Positions 17,241 to 24,149 of a stretch of 64,000 nucleotides of DNA are shown here, one piece after another. Source of the DNA: Malikia spinosa (lineage in GTDB: Bacteria; Pseudomonadota; Gammaproteobacteria; Burkholderiales; Burkholderiaceae_C); contig NZ_PVLR01000024.1 of assembly GCF_002980625.1 (NCBI RefSeq), positions 121,153-185,152 on the forward strand. Reading direction: 5' to 3'. Within the stretch, counting starts at the first letter, position 1, and the number at the start of each line of letters is the position of its first letter. The notes below the pieces were generated by a model. That model saw nothing but the letters and a program-made list of their open reading frames with translations, made no database searches and was not told the DNA's origin. The translations under genes were made by a program, and so were the position numbers.

Positions 17241-18707
17241 ATGCTGAAAGTGCTCGACCCGATCCGCATCAAGGACAGCATGCTGCTGCACAGCAGCATC
17301 CCGGAGGACGACTGCCCCGAGTGGGTGCCTGGTGCCACCTATGCCGCCCAGGCATCAGCCGCCGGCCAGCTGAGCGACTACGTCAATCTGGCGGGGGCAA
17401 ACCCGTTCAATGGACTGACCGAGTGGTATTCGTCGAACGGCGTTCCCGTCGTGGTCAATGCTGCCGGCAATGGTGGCCACGGCGAGCTCCGGACAACGGC
17501 CCGGGATACGCTGGCTGGCACCAACGGCTGGAGCCCTGGATCTGGATCGTTCGTCGTCTATCCGGGTGAGTTGCTGCACATCGCCTGCGACGTCGATTCA
17601 TCCGGCAGCACGCTGGCCGGCGCCGTGGGCGTGATGGTCTGGGACGAGAACGATCGGTGCCTGGGTTGGCTGGGAGCCGGTTACTCGCCGGGCCTGGCGT
17701 ACCACCGTATTGCTGGATCGGTGACGATGCCTGGTAGCGCAACGCGCGCCGCCATCTGGCTGCAGATTGACGGTCCGCATGGCGTCCAGCACCCGGCGGT
17801 CGGATTCTCGCGGCTCTATATCGGCCGGACGCCGGAGACGGTTTTCGGGCCGTTCGTGATGCGCTCATCCCGGCACGAGATCTATCAACGGGTCGATGAC
17901 GGCATCAGCCTGCTGCCCCCCGAAAGCGACCCTGATCACTGGATACGCGTGGGGCTGACGAATCGCTGGGCGATGTTCGACTCCAACGTCAACACGCGCA
18001 GCGTCGGCGGCGCAGATGGCCTGCAGGTCAAGCTCAGACCCGGCATGTGCAATGGCGTCGCGCTGCTGAACCTGGTCGACGTCCGGGAGATGACCATCGT
18101 TTGCCGCCACCCCTCGGCCGGCCAGCCCGACAGCGACACGACGCGCGATTATGCGCAGGGCATCACGCTGCGCACGCTGGTGGCTGGCGGTGAGGTCCAG
18201 ATGATCTACCAGGTCAAGCTCGAGCGCCGCAATGTCTCGGACTGGAAATCGTTTTTTGTCGAGCCGTACGAAATCCGCGCGGATGTCTTTTTCGGATTCC
18301 AGTCTCGGTCCGACATGACGATCGAAATCAGCGTGCCAGGTCGAAATCCGCAGGTTGGCGCGTTGATCGTGGGGAATTTCGTTGAATTGGGACAGGTGCA
18401 GCTCGGAATTCGCGCCGGGGTCGAGGACTACAACCGCTACGACACCAACCAGTTTGCGGAAACCTCGATCACGCAGATCGGTTTCCTGAAGACCTCCTCG
18501 TACTCCATTGCCGTGCCTCGATGGGCCATCAATCGGGCGCATAGCACGCTGACATCCGTGATGGGTCGTCAGACGGTGTTCATCGCGAGCGACGATTACC
18601 AGCTGGCTCCGACCACGGTATTCGGGCGCTGCAGGAATTTTGAAATGACGCTCGATTTGCCGACCGAGGCAATTTTCACGGTAGAGACACAGGGCGTCAC
18701 GCTCTGA
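17241..18707 (+). CDS. Putative distal tail / tail-tip protein
   Basis: A 488-residue protein directly after the tape measure. The first ~35 residues (MLKVLDPIRIKDSMLLHSSI...) look like a conserved tail-docking segment. Residues ~55-200 resemble a beta-sandwich carbohydrate-binding module, with PGELLHIACDVDSSG and later FSRLYIGRTPE. The C-terminal half is beta-rich with no motif I can name. No lambda-type M, L, K, I or J gene follows, so this may be the main tip protein of the tail. Its exact role is inferred from position. Confidence 0.55.
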   Translation: MLKVLDPIRIKDSMLLHSSIPEDDCPEWVPGATYAAQASAAGQLSDYVNLAGANPFNGLTEWYSSNGVPVVVNAAGNGGHGELRTTARDTLAGTNGWSPGSGSFVVYPGELLHIACDVDSSGSTLAGAVGVMVWDENDRCLGWLGAGYSPGLAYHRIAGSVTMPGSATRAAIWLQIDGPHGVQHPAVGFSRLYIGRTPETVFGPFVMRSSRHEIYQRVDDGISLLPPESDPDHWIRVGLTNRWAMFDSNVNTRSVGGADGLQVKLRPGMCNGVALLNLVDVREMTIVCRHPSAGQPDSDTTRDYAQGITLRTLVAGGEVQMIYQVKLERRNVSDWKSFFVEPYEIRADVFFGFQSRSDMTIEISVPGRNPQVGALIVGNFVELGQVQLGIRAGVEDYNRYDTNQFAETSITQIGFLKTSSYSIAVPRWAINRAHSTLTSVMGRQTVFIASDDYQLAPTTVFGRCRNFEMTLDLPTEAIFTVETQGVTL

Positions 18708-18724
18708 AGAAAACAGGAGGGCCC

Positions 18725-19774
18725 ATGGCTAACTTCACCCCATTCACAAAGATACCGGTCGCCGGCACTTCAACATTCGAGGCCGATGTCGGAACCTTCC
18801 TGCAGGAAGTGCCTGAGCGGTTCGCGCAAATCAAGGACATCGCCGATGAGGTGGTGGCCAAGGCCGCCATCGTCGACGTCTCCGGCAGCGCTACCCTGGC
18901 TGCCACGGCTGCCTCCCAGGCCAGCCGATCGGCCACTCGTTCTGCTGCCAGCGAGGCCAATGCCAAGCTTGCCGCCGAATCGGCTGCTGCCGATGCCGCC
19001 ACGTCCCGCCTGCGAGCCCAGGACGCAGATCTGTCGGCTGGCCAGGCGGCGGAAAACGCCATTGCCTCAGCAGAGCACCGGGAAGCGGCAGAGGCCGCCG
19101 CCGCCCTGGCTGATTCGGCGGGCAATGCCACGGCCGCCCAGCAGGCCAGGCTCGGCGCCGAAGCCGCGCGCGACCGCTCCGTCCAAGCCGAACTGGCTGC
19201 GCAGCAGGATGCCGATGCCACGGCCGACGACCGCGTGCAGACCGGTCTCGACCGTGTCCAGACCGGATTGGACCGTGCGCAGACGGGCGCTGACCGAGTG
19301 CAGACCGGCCTGGATGCCGCGGCCGCAGACGCCGATCGGGTGCAGACCGGCCTTGATCGTGTCCAGACTGGACTGGACCGCGCGCAGACAAGCGCCGACC
19401 GCCAGGCCACCTACGAGCTCAAGCTTGCCACCGGCACCAGCGCCTCTGATGCCGCCGCACAGAAGACCCTGGCCACCCAGCAGGCCGTGATAGCGACGGC
19501 CCAGGCGACCGCTGCCTCGGGCTATGCCGCCCAGGCCAGCACCCATGCCGGCACCGCCAATGCCCAGGCTGCCACCGCGACCACGCAGGCCAACTCGGCC
19601 GCCAGCGCTGCAGCTGCCGCCAACGCCGCGCTGCTCGCGTTCGGCAACGTGCTGGCCAACGGCATCGGCATCTTCTCGGTCAACGCCAACGGCGAGCTGA
19701 TCGGCTCCTACAACGACCCCACCGTCACCAGTATGACCGTCAACGCCAGCGGCGAGTTGGTCGTGACCTACTGA
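18725..19774 (+). CDS. Tail fibre shaft protein with heptad repeats
   Basis: A 349-residue protein. Residues 1-45 (MANFTPFTKIPVAGTSTFEA...) probably dock to the tail. Residues 45-300 are Ala-rich helix, including tandem 7-residue units DRVQTGL/DRAQTGA at about 169-224, whose period fits a trimeric coiled coil. The C-terminus (FSVNANGELIGSYNDPTVTSMTVNASGELVVTY) is a short beta tip. A ribosome site (AGGAGGG) precedes the ATG. It lies with two further fibre-like genes, so the fibre is probably built from several proteins. Confidence 0.75.
   Translation: MANFTPFTKIPVAGTSTFEADVGTFLQEVPERFAQIKDIADEVVAKAAIVDVSGSATLAATAASQASRSATRSAASEANAKLAAESAAADAATSRLRAQDADLSAGQAAENAIASAEHREAAEAAAALADSAGNATAAQQARLGAEAARDRSVQAELAAQQDADATADDRVQTGLDRVQTGLDRAQTGADRVQTGLDAAAADADRVQTGLDRVQTGLDRAQTSADRQATYELKLATGTSASDAAAQKTLATQQAVIATAQATAASGYAAQASTHAGTANAQAATATTQANSAASAAAAANAALLAFGNVLANGIGIFSVNANGELIGSYNDPTVTSMTVNASGELVVTY
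19229..19396 (+). repeat. Tandem 21-bp repeat coding DRVQTGL heptads
   Basis: Eight consecutive 21-bp units begin at 19229. Seven encode DRxQTxx and one (19313-19333) is diverged to DAAAADA. Synonymous differences between units show the repeat is not recent, but copy number could still change by recombination and alter shaft length. Confidence 0.85.
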
Positions 19775-19796
19775 CCCCTCCGAAAAAGGACCTCCC

Positions 19797-20486
19797 ATGC
19801 CTTCCGTCAACCTTGGCCGCATCAAGATCATCCAGCGCGGTGCCTACCTCGCTGGTACCACCTATCAGCCGCTGGACATCGTGACCTACAACGGCCTGCA
19901 GTACATCTGCAAGGCCACGAGCACCGGCAATCTGCCCAGCAACACCAGCTTCTTCGATGCCATCGTCGACGTGTCGATCTGGTCGTCTGAACAGCCGGCG
20001 CCCGGCAAGATCCCGCTGGCGGATGCCCAGGGCAAGATCACCTATCTGTGGGTGGCGCTGACTCCGCTGGTCGAGCAGTCGGACATCGGGACTGCGCCCA
20101 ATCAGGTGCCGAGGAATGGCGACCTGGGCAGCATGGCCTGCCAGTCGCATGAAGCCGTGCGGATCTCGGGTGGAGTCGTCGAGGGCCAGATCCGCCGCCG
20201 GGCTCCCGTGATCAAGACGGCCGCCTTCACGGTCGCCGACAACGAGCACTGGCTGATCTGCAACGGCACGGCCTCGATCGCGGTCACGCTGCCGGATGCC
20301 GCGACCAACATGGGCCGGGAAATCATGCTCACGAACCGCGCCGCGTTCACTGTCGTGTCGGCGTCGAGCAACGTGGTGCCGTTGGCCGGTGGCGCTGCAG
20401 GCACAGCCATGCTGGCTGCCGCGGCAGGCAAATACGCAACGCTGGTGTCCGACGGCACCAACTGGATCATCACGCAAGCGAACTGA
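19797..20486 (+). CDS. Tail fibre-associated protein with N-terminal carbohydrate-binding-like module
   Basis: A 229-residue protein. Residues ~10-45 (RGAYLAGTTYQPLDIVTYNGLQY...) match the spaced aromatic pattern of CBM5/12-like modules found in fibre proteins. Residues ~125-229 are beta-rich and end in GKYATLVSDGTNWIITQAN, a common fibre-tip ending. It sits between the shaft gene and the large receptor-binding-like gene, with AAGGA upstream of the ATG. Probably a structural or receptor-contact component of the fibre. Confidence 0.65.
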   Translation: MPSVNLGRIKIIQRGAYLAGTTYQPLDIVTYNGLQYICKATSTGNLPSNTSFFDAIVDVSIWSSEQPAPGKIPLADAQGKITYLWVALTPLVEQSDIGTAPNQVPRNGDLGSMACQSHEAVRISGGVVEGQIRRRAPVIKTAAFTVADNEHWLICNGTASIAVTLPDAATNMGREIMLTNRAAFTVVSASSNVVPLAGGAAGTAMLAAAAGKYATLVSDGTNWIITQAN

Positions 20487-20496
20487 GGACTGAATC

Positions 20497-22149
20497 ATGG
20501 CCATCGCATCCAATTTCCCCGCAATCCGTCCTTCGTTGAACCTCGATTTCGCCAACGCCAAGGCGCTCGACCCGCGCATCAGCTTCAGCCGCGCCAGTGC
20601 TGCTACCTATTACGACGGCAAGACGGTGGCGAAGGCGGAAGAGAACCTGCTGCTTCGGAGTCAGGAATTTACATCTACAGCGTGGACAAAACTTGGCGCT
20701 TCGATTGCACAGGTAAATCTTGTCGCACCAGATGCTACGGCAACAGCATCTTCATTAACTGAAGATTCTTCAAATGCGCAGCACTATTTTACTCAAAGCT
20801 GTACCACGTCTGCAGGCTTGCCTTATACTTTCAGTATTTACTGCAAAGCTGGCGGCAGAAATTTCGGTGCTATCTACCTCAGTGTTTCAACTTTTCCGGT
20901 AGGAGCTACAGTATTTTTTGATCTATCTTCTGGGGTAATAACTTCTACTGGCGCTGGAGTTTCTGCTTCATCTATTCAGGGTGTTGGAAACGGCTGGTTT
21001 AGAGTTTCTATCTCAGCAGTCGGCACGGCATCAGGAACAGGTATTGCAGCCGTCTACCTAAGCAATAGCGATAGTAGCACTGCGGCTTATCAAGGCGACG
21101 GCTCCAGCGGCATCTACATTTGGGGCGCCCAACTTGAACAGCGCAGTCAAGTTACAGCTTACACGCCCACCACGACGCAGCCGATTACCAACTATATCCC
21201 GGTCCTGCAAACCGCACAGGCTGGTGTGCCTCGCTTCGACCACAATTCTGTGACGGGTGAGTCCTTGGGGCTGCTGGTGGAAGAGCAGCGGACGAACTTG
21301 CTGTTTCGATCGGAGGAGTTTTCTAACTCGATATGGGCAAAATTTAATACTAATGTAGAGCAAAATGTAGCAATTGCTCCAGACGGAACTTTGACTGCAG
21401 ACAAGCTTTTCGAGAGTAGCACTGCACTTGTTGTGCATGGCCTTGATCAAGCTATTACTACATCTGCTAATACATATTCGGCATCTATATATGCAAAGGC
21501 GGCTGGTCGCACAAAATTTAGGCTGTCTAGTAACAGCGGACAAAGTCCTGCTGCTGAGTTTGACCTGACATCAAATACGGCAATACCTATCGGAAGCACA
21601 TCATCTGCAACAATAACTCCAGTTGGTAACGGTTGGTTTAGATGTACAGCCACAAGGACCGTCGCAGGAGGTGCAGAAGCTTTCCAAATTCAGTTGATGA
21701 GTGCTGCTTCCACTGCTTATATCGGAGACGGCTACTCCGGCATCTACATCTGGGGCGCCCAACTCGAAGCCGGTGACAAAGCAACGTCGTATATCAAGAC
21801 AGAAGCCTCGCAGGTCACTCGCGCGGCAGACCAAAATCTGACGGCTGCATTGGGCCAGCCTGGAGCTGGGACGATCTACGTGGACGCCACTGTTCGCTCT
21901 GGCAACACGCTCGCCACTTCTGGCGCGACAACCTTTCCTGCCACGGCATCTACCAGGCAGAAGACCGCTGTGGCCTATGACGCTACCAGCACACGAAAGA
22001 GCATCAACGGGGCAGCGGTGACATCGTCTGCTGGCACGCAAGGAGGCAGCAATATCTCGATCGCTCCCGGAGCTACGGGCTGGATCAGCAAGCTGTCGAT
22101 CTACCCGCAGAAGTTCGGCGATGCCCATCTGCAATCCCTGACCGCATAA
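20497..22149 (+). CDS. Putative receptor-binding / spike protein with duplicated beta-sandwich domain
   Basis: A 550-residue protein. The opening (SLNLDFANAKALDPRISFSRAS) is typical of phage spike/fibre proteins with lectin-like domains. Two copies of a domain of about 165 residues follow, at ~50-215 and ~263-425. Each runs from ENLLLRSQEF or TNLLFRSEEF to GIYIWGAQLE. The last ~110 residues resemble another jelly-roll. Both domain copies contain AT-rich stretches (about 20,660-21,060 and 21,310-21,710) inside GC-rich flanks, suggesting domain import. Likely contacts the host surface. Confidence 0.7.
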   Translation: MAIASNFPAIRPSLNLDFANAKALDPRISFSRASAATYYDGKTVAKAEENLLLRSQEFTSTAWTKLGASIAQVNLVAPDATATASSLTEDSSNAQHYFTQSCTTSAGLPYTFSIYCKAGGRNFGAIYLSVSTFPVGATVFFDLSSGVITSTGAGVSASSIQGVGNGWFRVSISAVGTASGTGIAAVYLSNSDSSTAAYQGDGSSGIYIWGAQLEQRSQVTAYTPTTTQPITNYIPVLQTAQAGVPRFDHNSVTGESLGLLVEEQRTNLLFRSEEFSNSIWAKFNTNVEQNVAIAPDGTLTADKLFESSTALVVHGLDQAITTSANTYSASIYAKAAGRTKFRLSSNSGQSPAAEFDLTSNTAIPIGSTSSATITPVGNGWFRCTATRTVAGGAEAFQIQLMSAASTAYIGDGYSGIYIWGAQLEAGDKATSYIKTEASQVTRAADQNLTAALGQPGAGTIYVDATVRSGNTLATSGATTFPATASTRQKTAVAYDATSTRKSINGAAVTSSAGTQGGSNISIAPGATGWISKLSIYPQKFGDAHLQSLTA

Positions 22150-22158
22150 GGAGCCACC

Positions 22159-22446
22159 ATGGACATCATCGGCACCATCTACACCCAGGCCATCCTCGAT
22201 GCCGAGGGCAACATCGCCACCGATCCGCAGGCCCTGCCGGGCTGGCACATCAACACGCCGGAGGCCATTCCAGGCTGGGAGCAGCACCAGGTCTTCCCCG
22301 AAACCCCGATGCGGGTCTACGCTGGCCATCCGACCGTGTGCTACGCCTTCACGGACGAGGCGGCATTCACGGCAGCAGCGATCGAGGCCGGGCTGCTGCC
22401 AGCGCCCGAGCTGATCGAGGCCGCCCCCGCCGAGGTGACGCCGTGA
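22159..22446 (+). CDS. Small conserved phage protein after the spike gene
   Basis: A 95-residue protein, MDIIGTIYTQAILDAEGNIAT..., with alternating beta/helix character and an Ala/Glu/Pro-rich C-terminus. It follows the spike gene with an AAGGAG ribosome site and its stop overlaps the next GTG by 4 bases. Small proteins at this location are often fibre chaperones or unknown accessory proteins. I see no diagnostic motif. Confidence 0.6.
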   Translation: MDIIGTIYTQAILDAEGNIATDPQALPGWHINTPEAIPGWEQHQVFPETPMRVYAGHPTVCYAFTDEAAFTAAAIEAGLLPAPELIEAAPAEVTP

Positions 22447-22724
22447 AGGTCAAGACCGCCACCGGCCTGATCCGCGCCTACATGCGCCTGTGCGGATTCG
22501 CCGGTTGGACCTCGTTTTGGAACACCGTCTATGTGCTCCCTGGTCGCGAGTCCGACCAGCGTTTACTGCGTCACGAGCGCTGCCACCTGGAGCAGATCCA
22601 GCGAGACGGCCGCCTAGTGTTCGCCGTCAAGTATCTGTGGTGGCTGCTGCTGTACGGCTACCTGGACAACCCCTATGAGCGCGCCGCCCGCGCAGCAGAA
22701 GACCCACCGAGAGGCCACGCATGA
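22443..22724 (+). CDS. Small protein with HExxH-like motif (HERCH)
   Basis: A 93-residue protein beginning at GTG 22443, which overlaps the previous stop (GTGA); an upstream extension of the frame would only shadow the preceding gene. It contains RHERCHLEQIQRDG (HExxH, zinc-peptidase-like) around residues 40-53. A hydrophobic/aromatic stretch (YLWWLLLYGYL) and NPYERAARAAED follow. The motif plus NPYExxA occurs in small phage proteins of unknown function near lysis genes. Catalysis is not established; the protein is small for a peptidase. The stop overlaps the holin start by 4 bases. Confidence 0.65.
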   Translation: MKVKTATGLIRAYMRLCGFAGWTSFWNTVYVLPGRESDQRLLRHERCHLEQIQRDGRLVFAVKYLWWLLLYGYLDNPYERAARAAEDPPRGHA

Positions 22725-22942
22725 GTACTACCCAGCAATCCGCAGCCGAATCGGCCAGCGCGATGATCGCCAAAACCGCGCCGCCGGCCAGTGTCTCGAT
22801 CGCCACGATCGCCGGCATCCAGGTCTCGGAGCTGGTCCTGTGGGCCACGCTGGTCTACACCGTGCTGATGATCTGCCACAAGGCGCTGGCGTTCTGGCGC
22901 GATCTGCGGCGGGATCACTGCCGCGTTCAGGAGGACAGCTGA
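22721..22942 (+). CDS. Holin, single-spanning (T7-type-like)
   Basis: A 73-residue protein with a polar, Ala/Ser-rich N-terminus, one hydrophobic segment at about residues 34-52 (SELVLWATLVYTVLMICH) and a basic C-terminus (RDLRRDH). This is the layout of small class II/III phage holins that open the inner membrane at lysis. It is followed at once by the endolysin region and preceded by a coupled gene. Family assignment is by topology and context. Confidence 0.7.
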   Translation: MSTTQQSAAESASAMIAKTAPPASVSIATIAGIQVSELVLWATLVYTVLMICHKALAFWRDLRRDHCRVQEDS

Positions 22943-22943
22943 G

Positions 22944-23003
22944 ATGCACTGGATGATTCTGGCCATCTGGCCGCACCTGTGGTGGAGGCTGTATCGTGGC
23001 TGA
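22944..23003 (+). CDS. Possible 19-residue leader peptide with strong ribosome site
   Basis: ATG 22944 is preceded by AGGAGG (22929-22934) with 9-base spacing. The frame encodes MHWMILAIWPHLWWRLYRG, rich in Trp and hydrophobic residues. It stops 8 bases inside the endolysin gene, so ribosomes finishing it could re-initiate at GTG 22996. It could be a coupling leader or a membrane-active micro-protein; it may also be fortuitous. Confidence 0.35.
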   Translation: MHWMILAIWPHLWWRLYRG

Positions 23004-23508
23004 CTTCCTGCCCGCATTCGAGAGGGCTCTGCTGGCCGAGGGAGGCTACAAGCTGCACCAGGTCGCCGGTGACACAGGCGGCCTGACCTACGCTGGGATC
23101 GCGCGCGCCAAGAACCCGCAGTGGCCGGGCTGGGCCTGGATCGACCGCGGCGAGACACCGCCGTCCCAGCTGGTGCGGGACTTCTACCGCGCCGGCTGGT
23201 GGTTACCGATCCGCGGTGACGAGATCCGCGACCAGTCCGTCGCTGAGTCCATCTACAGTTTCGGCACAAACGCCGGGCTGAAAACCGCCGTGCGCTTGGC
23301 CCAGATCGTCGCCGGCGTCACGCCCGATGGCGCGATGGGCGGCAAGACGGTCGAGGCCATCAACGCCATGGAGGCCAGGCTGTTCCTGGCGCTCTACGCG
23401 CTGGCCCGCATCGCACGCTACCGTGACATCGTGGCGCGTGACCGCACGCAGGCCCGCTTTCTGCTTGGCTGGATCAACAGGACGCTTTCTGAAGCCGCAA
23501 CATCATGA
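22996..23508 (+). CDS. Endolysin, GH108-type N-acetylmuramidase
   Basis: A 170-residue lysozyme-like protein. The N-terminal EGGYKLHQVAGDTGGLTYAG holds the GH108 catalytic Glu (about residue 15) and the aligned Asp/Gly motif. The C-terminal ~80 residues match the small peptidoglycan-binding helix bundle usually fused to it. It has no signal peptide, so export depends on the holin. The GTG at 22996 has GGAGG upstream at 7-base spacing. Its end overlaps the next gene by 4 bases. Confidence 0.88.
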   Translation: MADFLPAFERALLAEGGYKLHQVAGDTGGLTYAGIARAKNPQWPGWAWIDRGETPPSQLVRDFYRAGWWLPIRGDEIRDQSVAESIYSFGTNAGLKTAVRLAQIVAGVTPDGAMGGKTVEAINAMEARLFLALYALARIARYRDIVARDRTQARFLLGWINRTLSEAATS

Positions 23509-23942
23509 CACCACTACTTGCCCTGGGTGGCATCGTCCAAGCCGTTGGCCAGATCGCCGACGACCTGATCACGACCGATAAGGAGCGACTCGACGCCGAG
23601 CTCGAGCTGCGCCGCCTGGGCCTCGAAGAGCGCAAGGTCGAGGCCGACTTGGTGCGCGGGCAGCTTGAGGTCAACCGCGTCGAGGCGGCCAGCAGCAGTC
23701 TGTTCGTGGCCGGCTGGCGGCCAGCGATCGGCTGGATTGGGGCGACGGCGCTGGGCTATCAGTTCCTGGCCTATCCGCTGCTGGTCTGGGCCTGGGCGCT
23801 GCTGCAGGCGCGCGGCCTGGTGCCTGCTGGCCTGCAGCCGCCACCCATGCTCGACACCGACGCGCTGTGGGTGGTGCTGTCCGGCATGCTGGGGATTGCC
23901 GGCCTGCGCACTGCCGAAAAGGTCAAGGGTGTGGCGCGGTGA
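23505..23942 (+). CDS. Holin family protein with C-terminal membrane segments
   Basis: A 145-residue protein. Residues ~20-60 form a charged amphipathic helix (KERLDAELELRRLGLEERKVEADL). Hydrophobic segments follow at about 64-90 and 116-136, with the motif AGWRPAIGWIGATALGYQF typical of 3TM-type holins of gene-transfer agents and siphophages. Last phage gene before the attachment end. With the 73-residue holin it would make a two-component membrane lysis system; no Rz/Rz1 spanin pair is visible here. Confidence 0.78.
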   Translation: MTPLLALGGIVQAVGQIADDLITTDKERLDAELELRRLGLEERKVEADLVRGQLEVNRVEAASSSLFVAGWRPAIGWIGATALGYQFLAYPLLVWAWALLQARGLVPAGLQPPPMLDTDALWVVLSGMLGIAGLRTAEKVKGVAR

Positions 23943-23977
23943 TGAGCATTCCGAGCTGACTTGCGATCCTGTACGGC

Positions 23978-24056
23978 GTAGGTTTTGGTGTAGGTTTTAT
24001 GCCTTTCCTATGAGTTTTCATAGGTGGGTGTGGTTCTGCCATTGAACTACACCCGC
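23978..24056. other. Candidate prophage right attachment end (attR)
   Basis: Two direct repeats GTAGGTTTT (23978-23986 and 23990-23998, period 12) look like integrase arm-binding sites. They are followed by a 7-bp inverted repeat (CCTATGA/TCATAGG, 24007-24024) and then a tRNA-Gly 5' fragment. Phage genes end just left of this region and chromosomal genes start right of it. The exact core cannot be fixed without the left end. Confidence 0.65.
24031..24056 (-). pseudogene. Truncated tRNA-Gly, first 26 nt only
   Basis: On the - strand the sequence starts GCGGGTGTAGTTCAATGG and continues CAGAACC. That is the acceptor 5' strand, D-stem and D-loop of a glycine tRNA. After GAACC the match ends: no anticodon arm, T-arm (GGTTCGA) or 3' acceptor follows within the prophage end. 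A -10-like TAAAAT lies 10 bases before its 5' end (complement of 24067-24072). Most likely this is the part left by integration; the complete gene would be at the other end. Confidence 0.75.
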
Positions 24057-24149
24057 ATAGACTATCATTTTACCGCAGAAACCGGCGCCGTTCGGCCCGC
24101 CGCTGCACGGCTTGATCGGCAGCGTCGGAATGCACCGGCACGCGACGTT

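Larger units (their letters stand above)
1..24056. mobile_element. Prophage, late half (packaging, head, tail, lysis, right attachment end)
   Basis: An uninterrupted run of + strand phage late genes in lambda-like order: terminase, head, tail, lysis. It ends at a pair of direct repeats and a truncated tRNA-Gly, after which ordinary chromosomal genes begin on both strands. Head genes resemble lambda (W, B, C/Nu3, D, E), and the long tape measure plus G/GT chaperones indicate a siphovirus. No integrase, repressor, excisionase or replication gene is visible, so the element continues to the left. All recognisable late genes are intact, with tight spacing and 4-bp overlaps, so the late module looks functional. 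Confidence 0.95.

Noticed and set aside
19229..19396. CRISPR-like repeat array
   Set aside because: Units are contiguous, coding, in frame and have no spacers; this is a heptad protein repeat.
20497..22149. Diversity-generating retroelement target in the spike gene
   Set aside because: No template repeat or reverse transcriptase occurs in the window; domain duplication explains the similarity.
24007..24056. Complete tRNA-Gly at the prophage end
   Set aside because: Only the acceptor 5' strand and D-arm are present; no anticodon arm or T-arm can be folded from the adjoining sequence.
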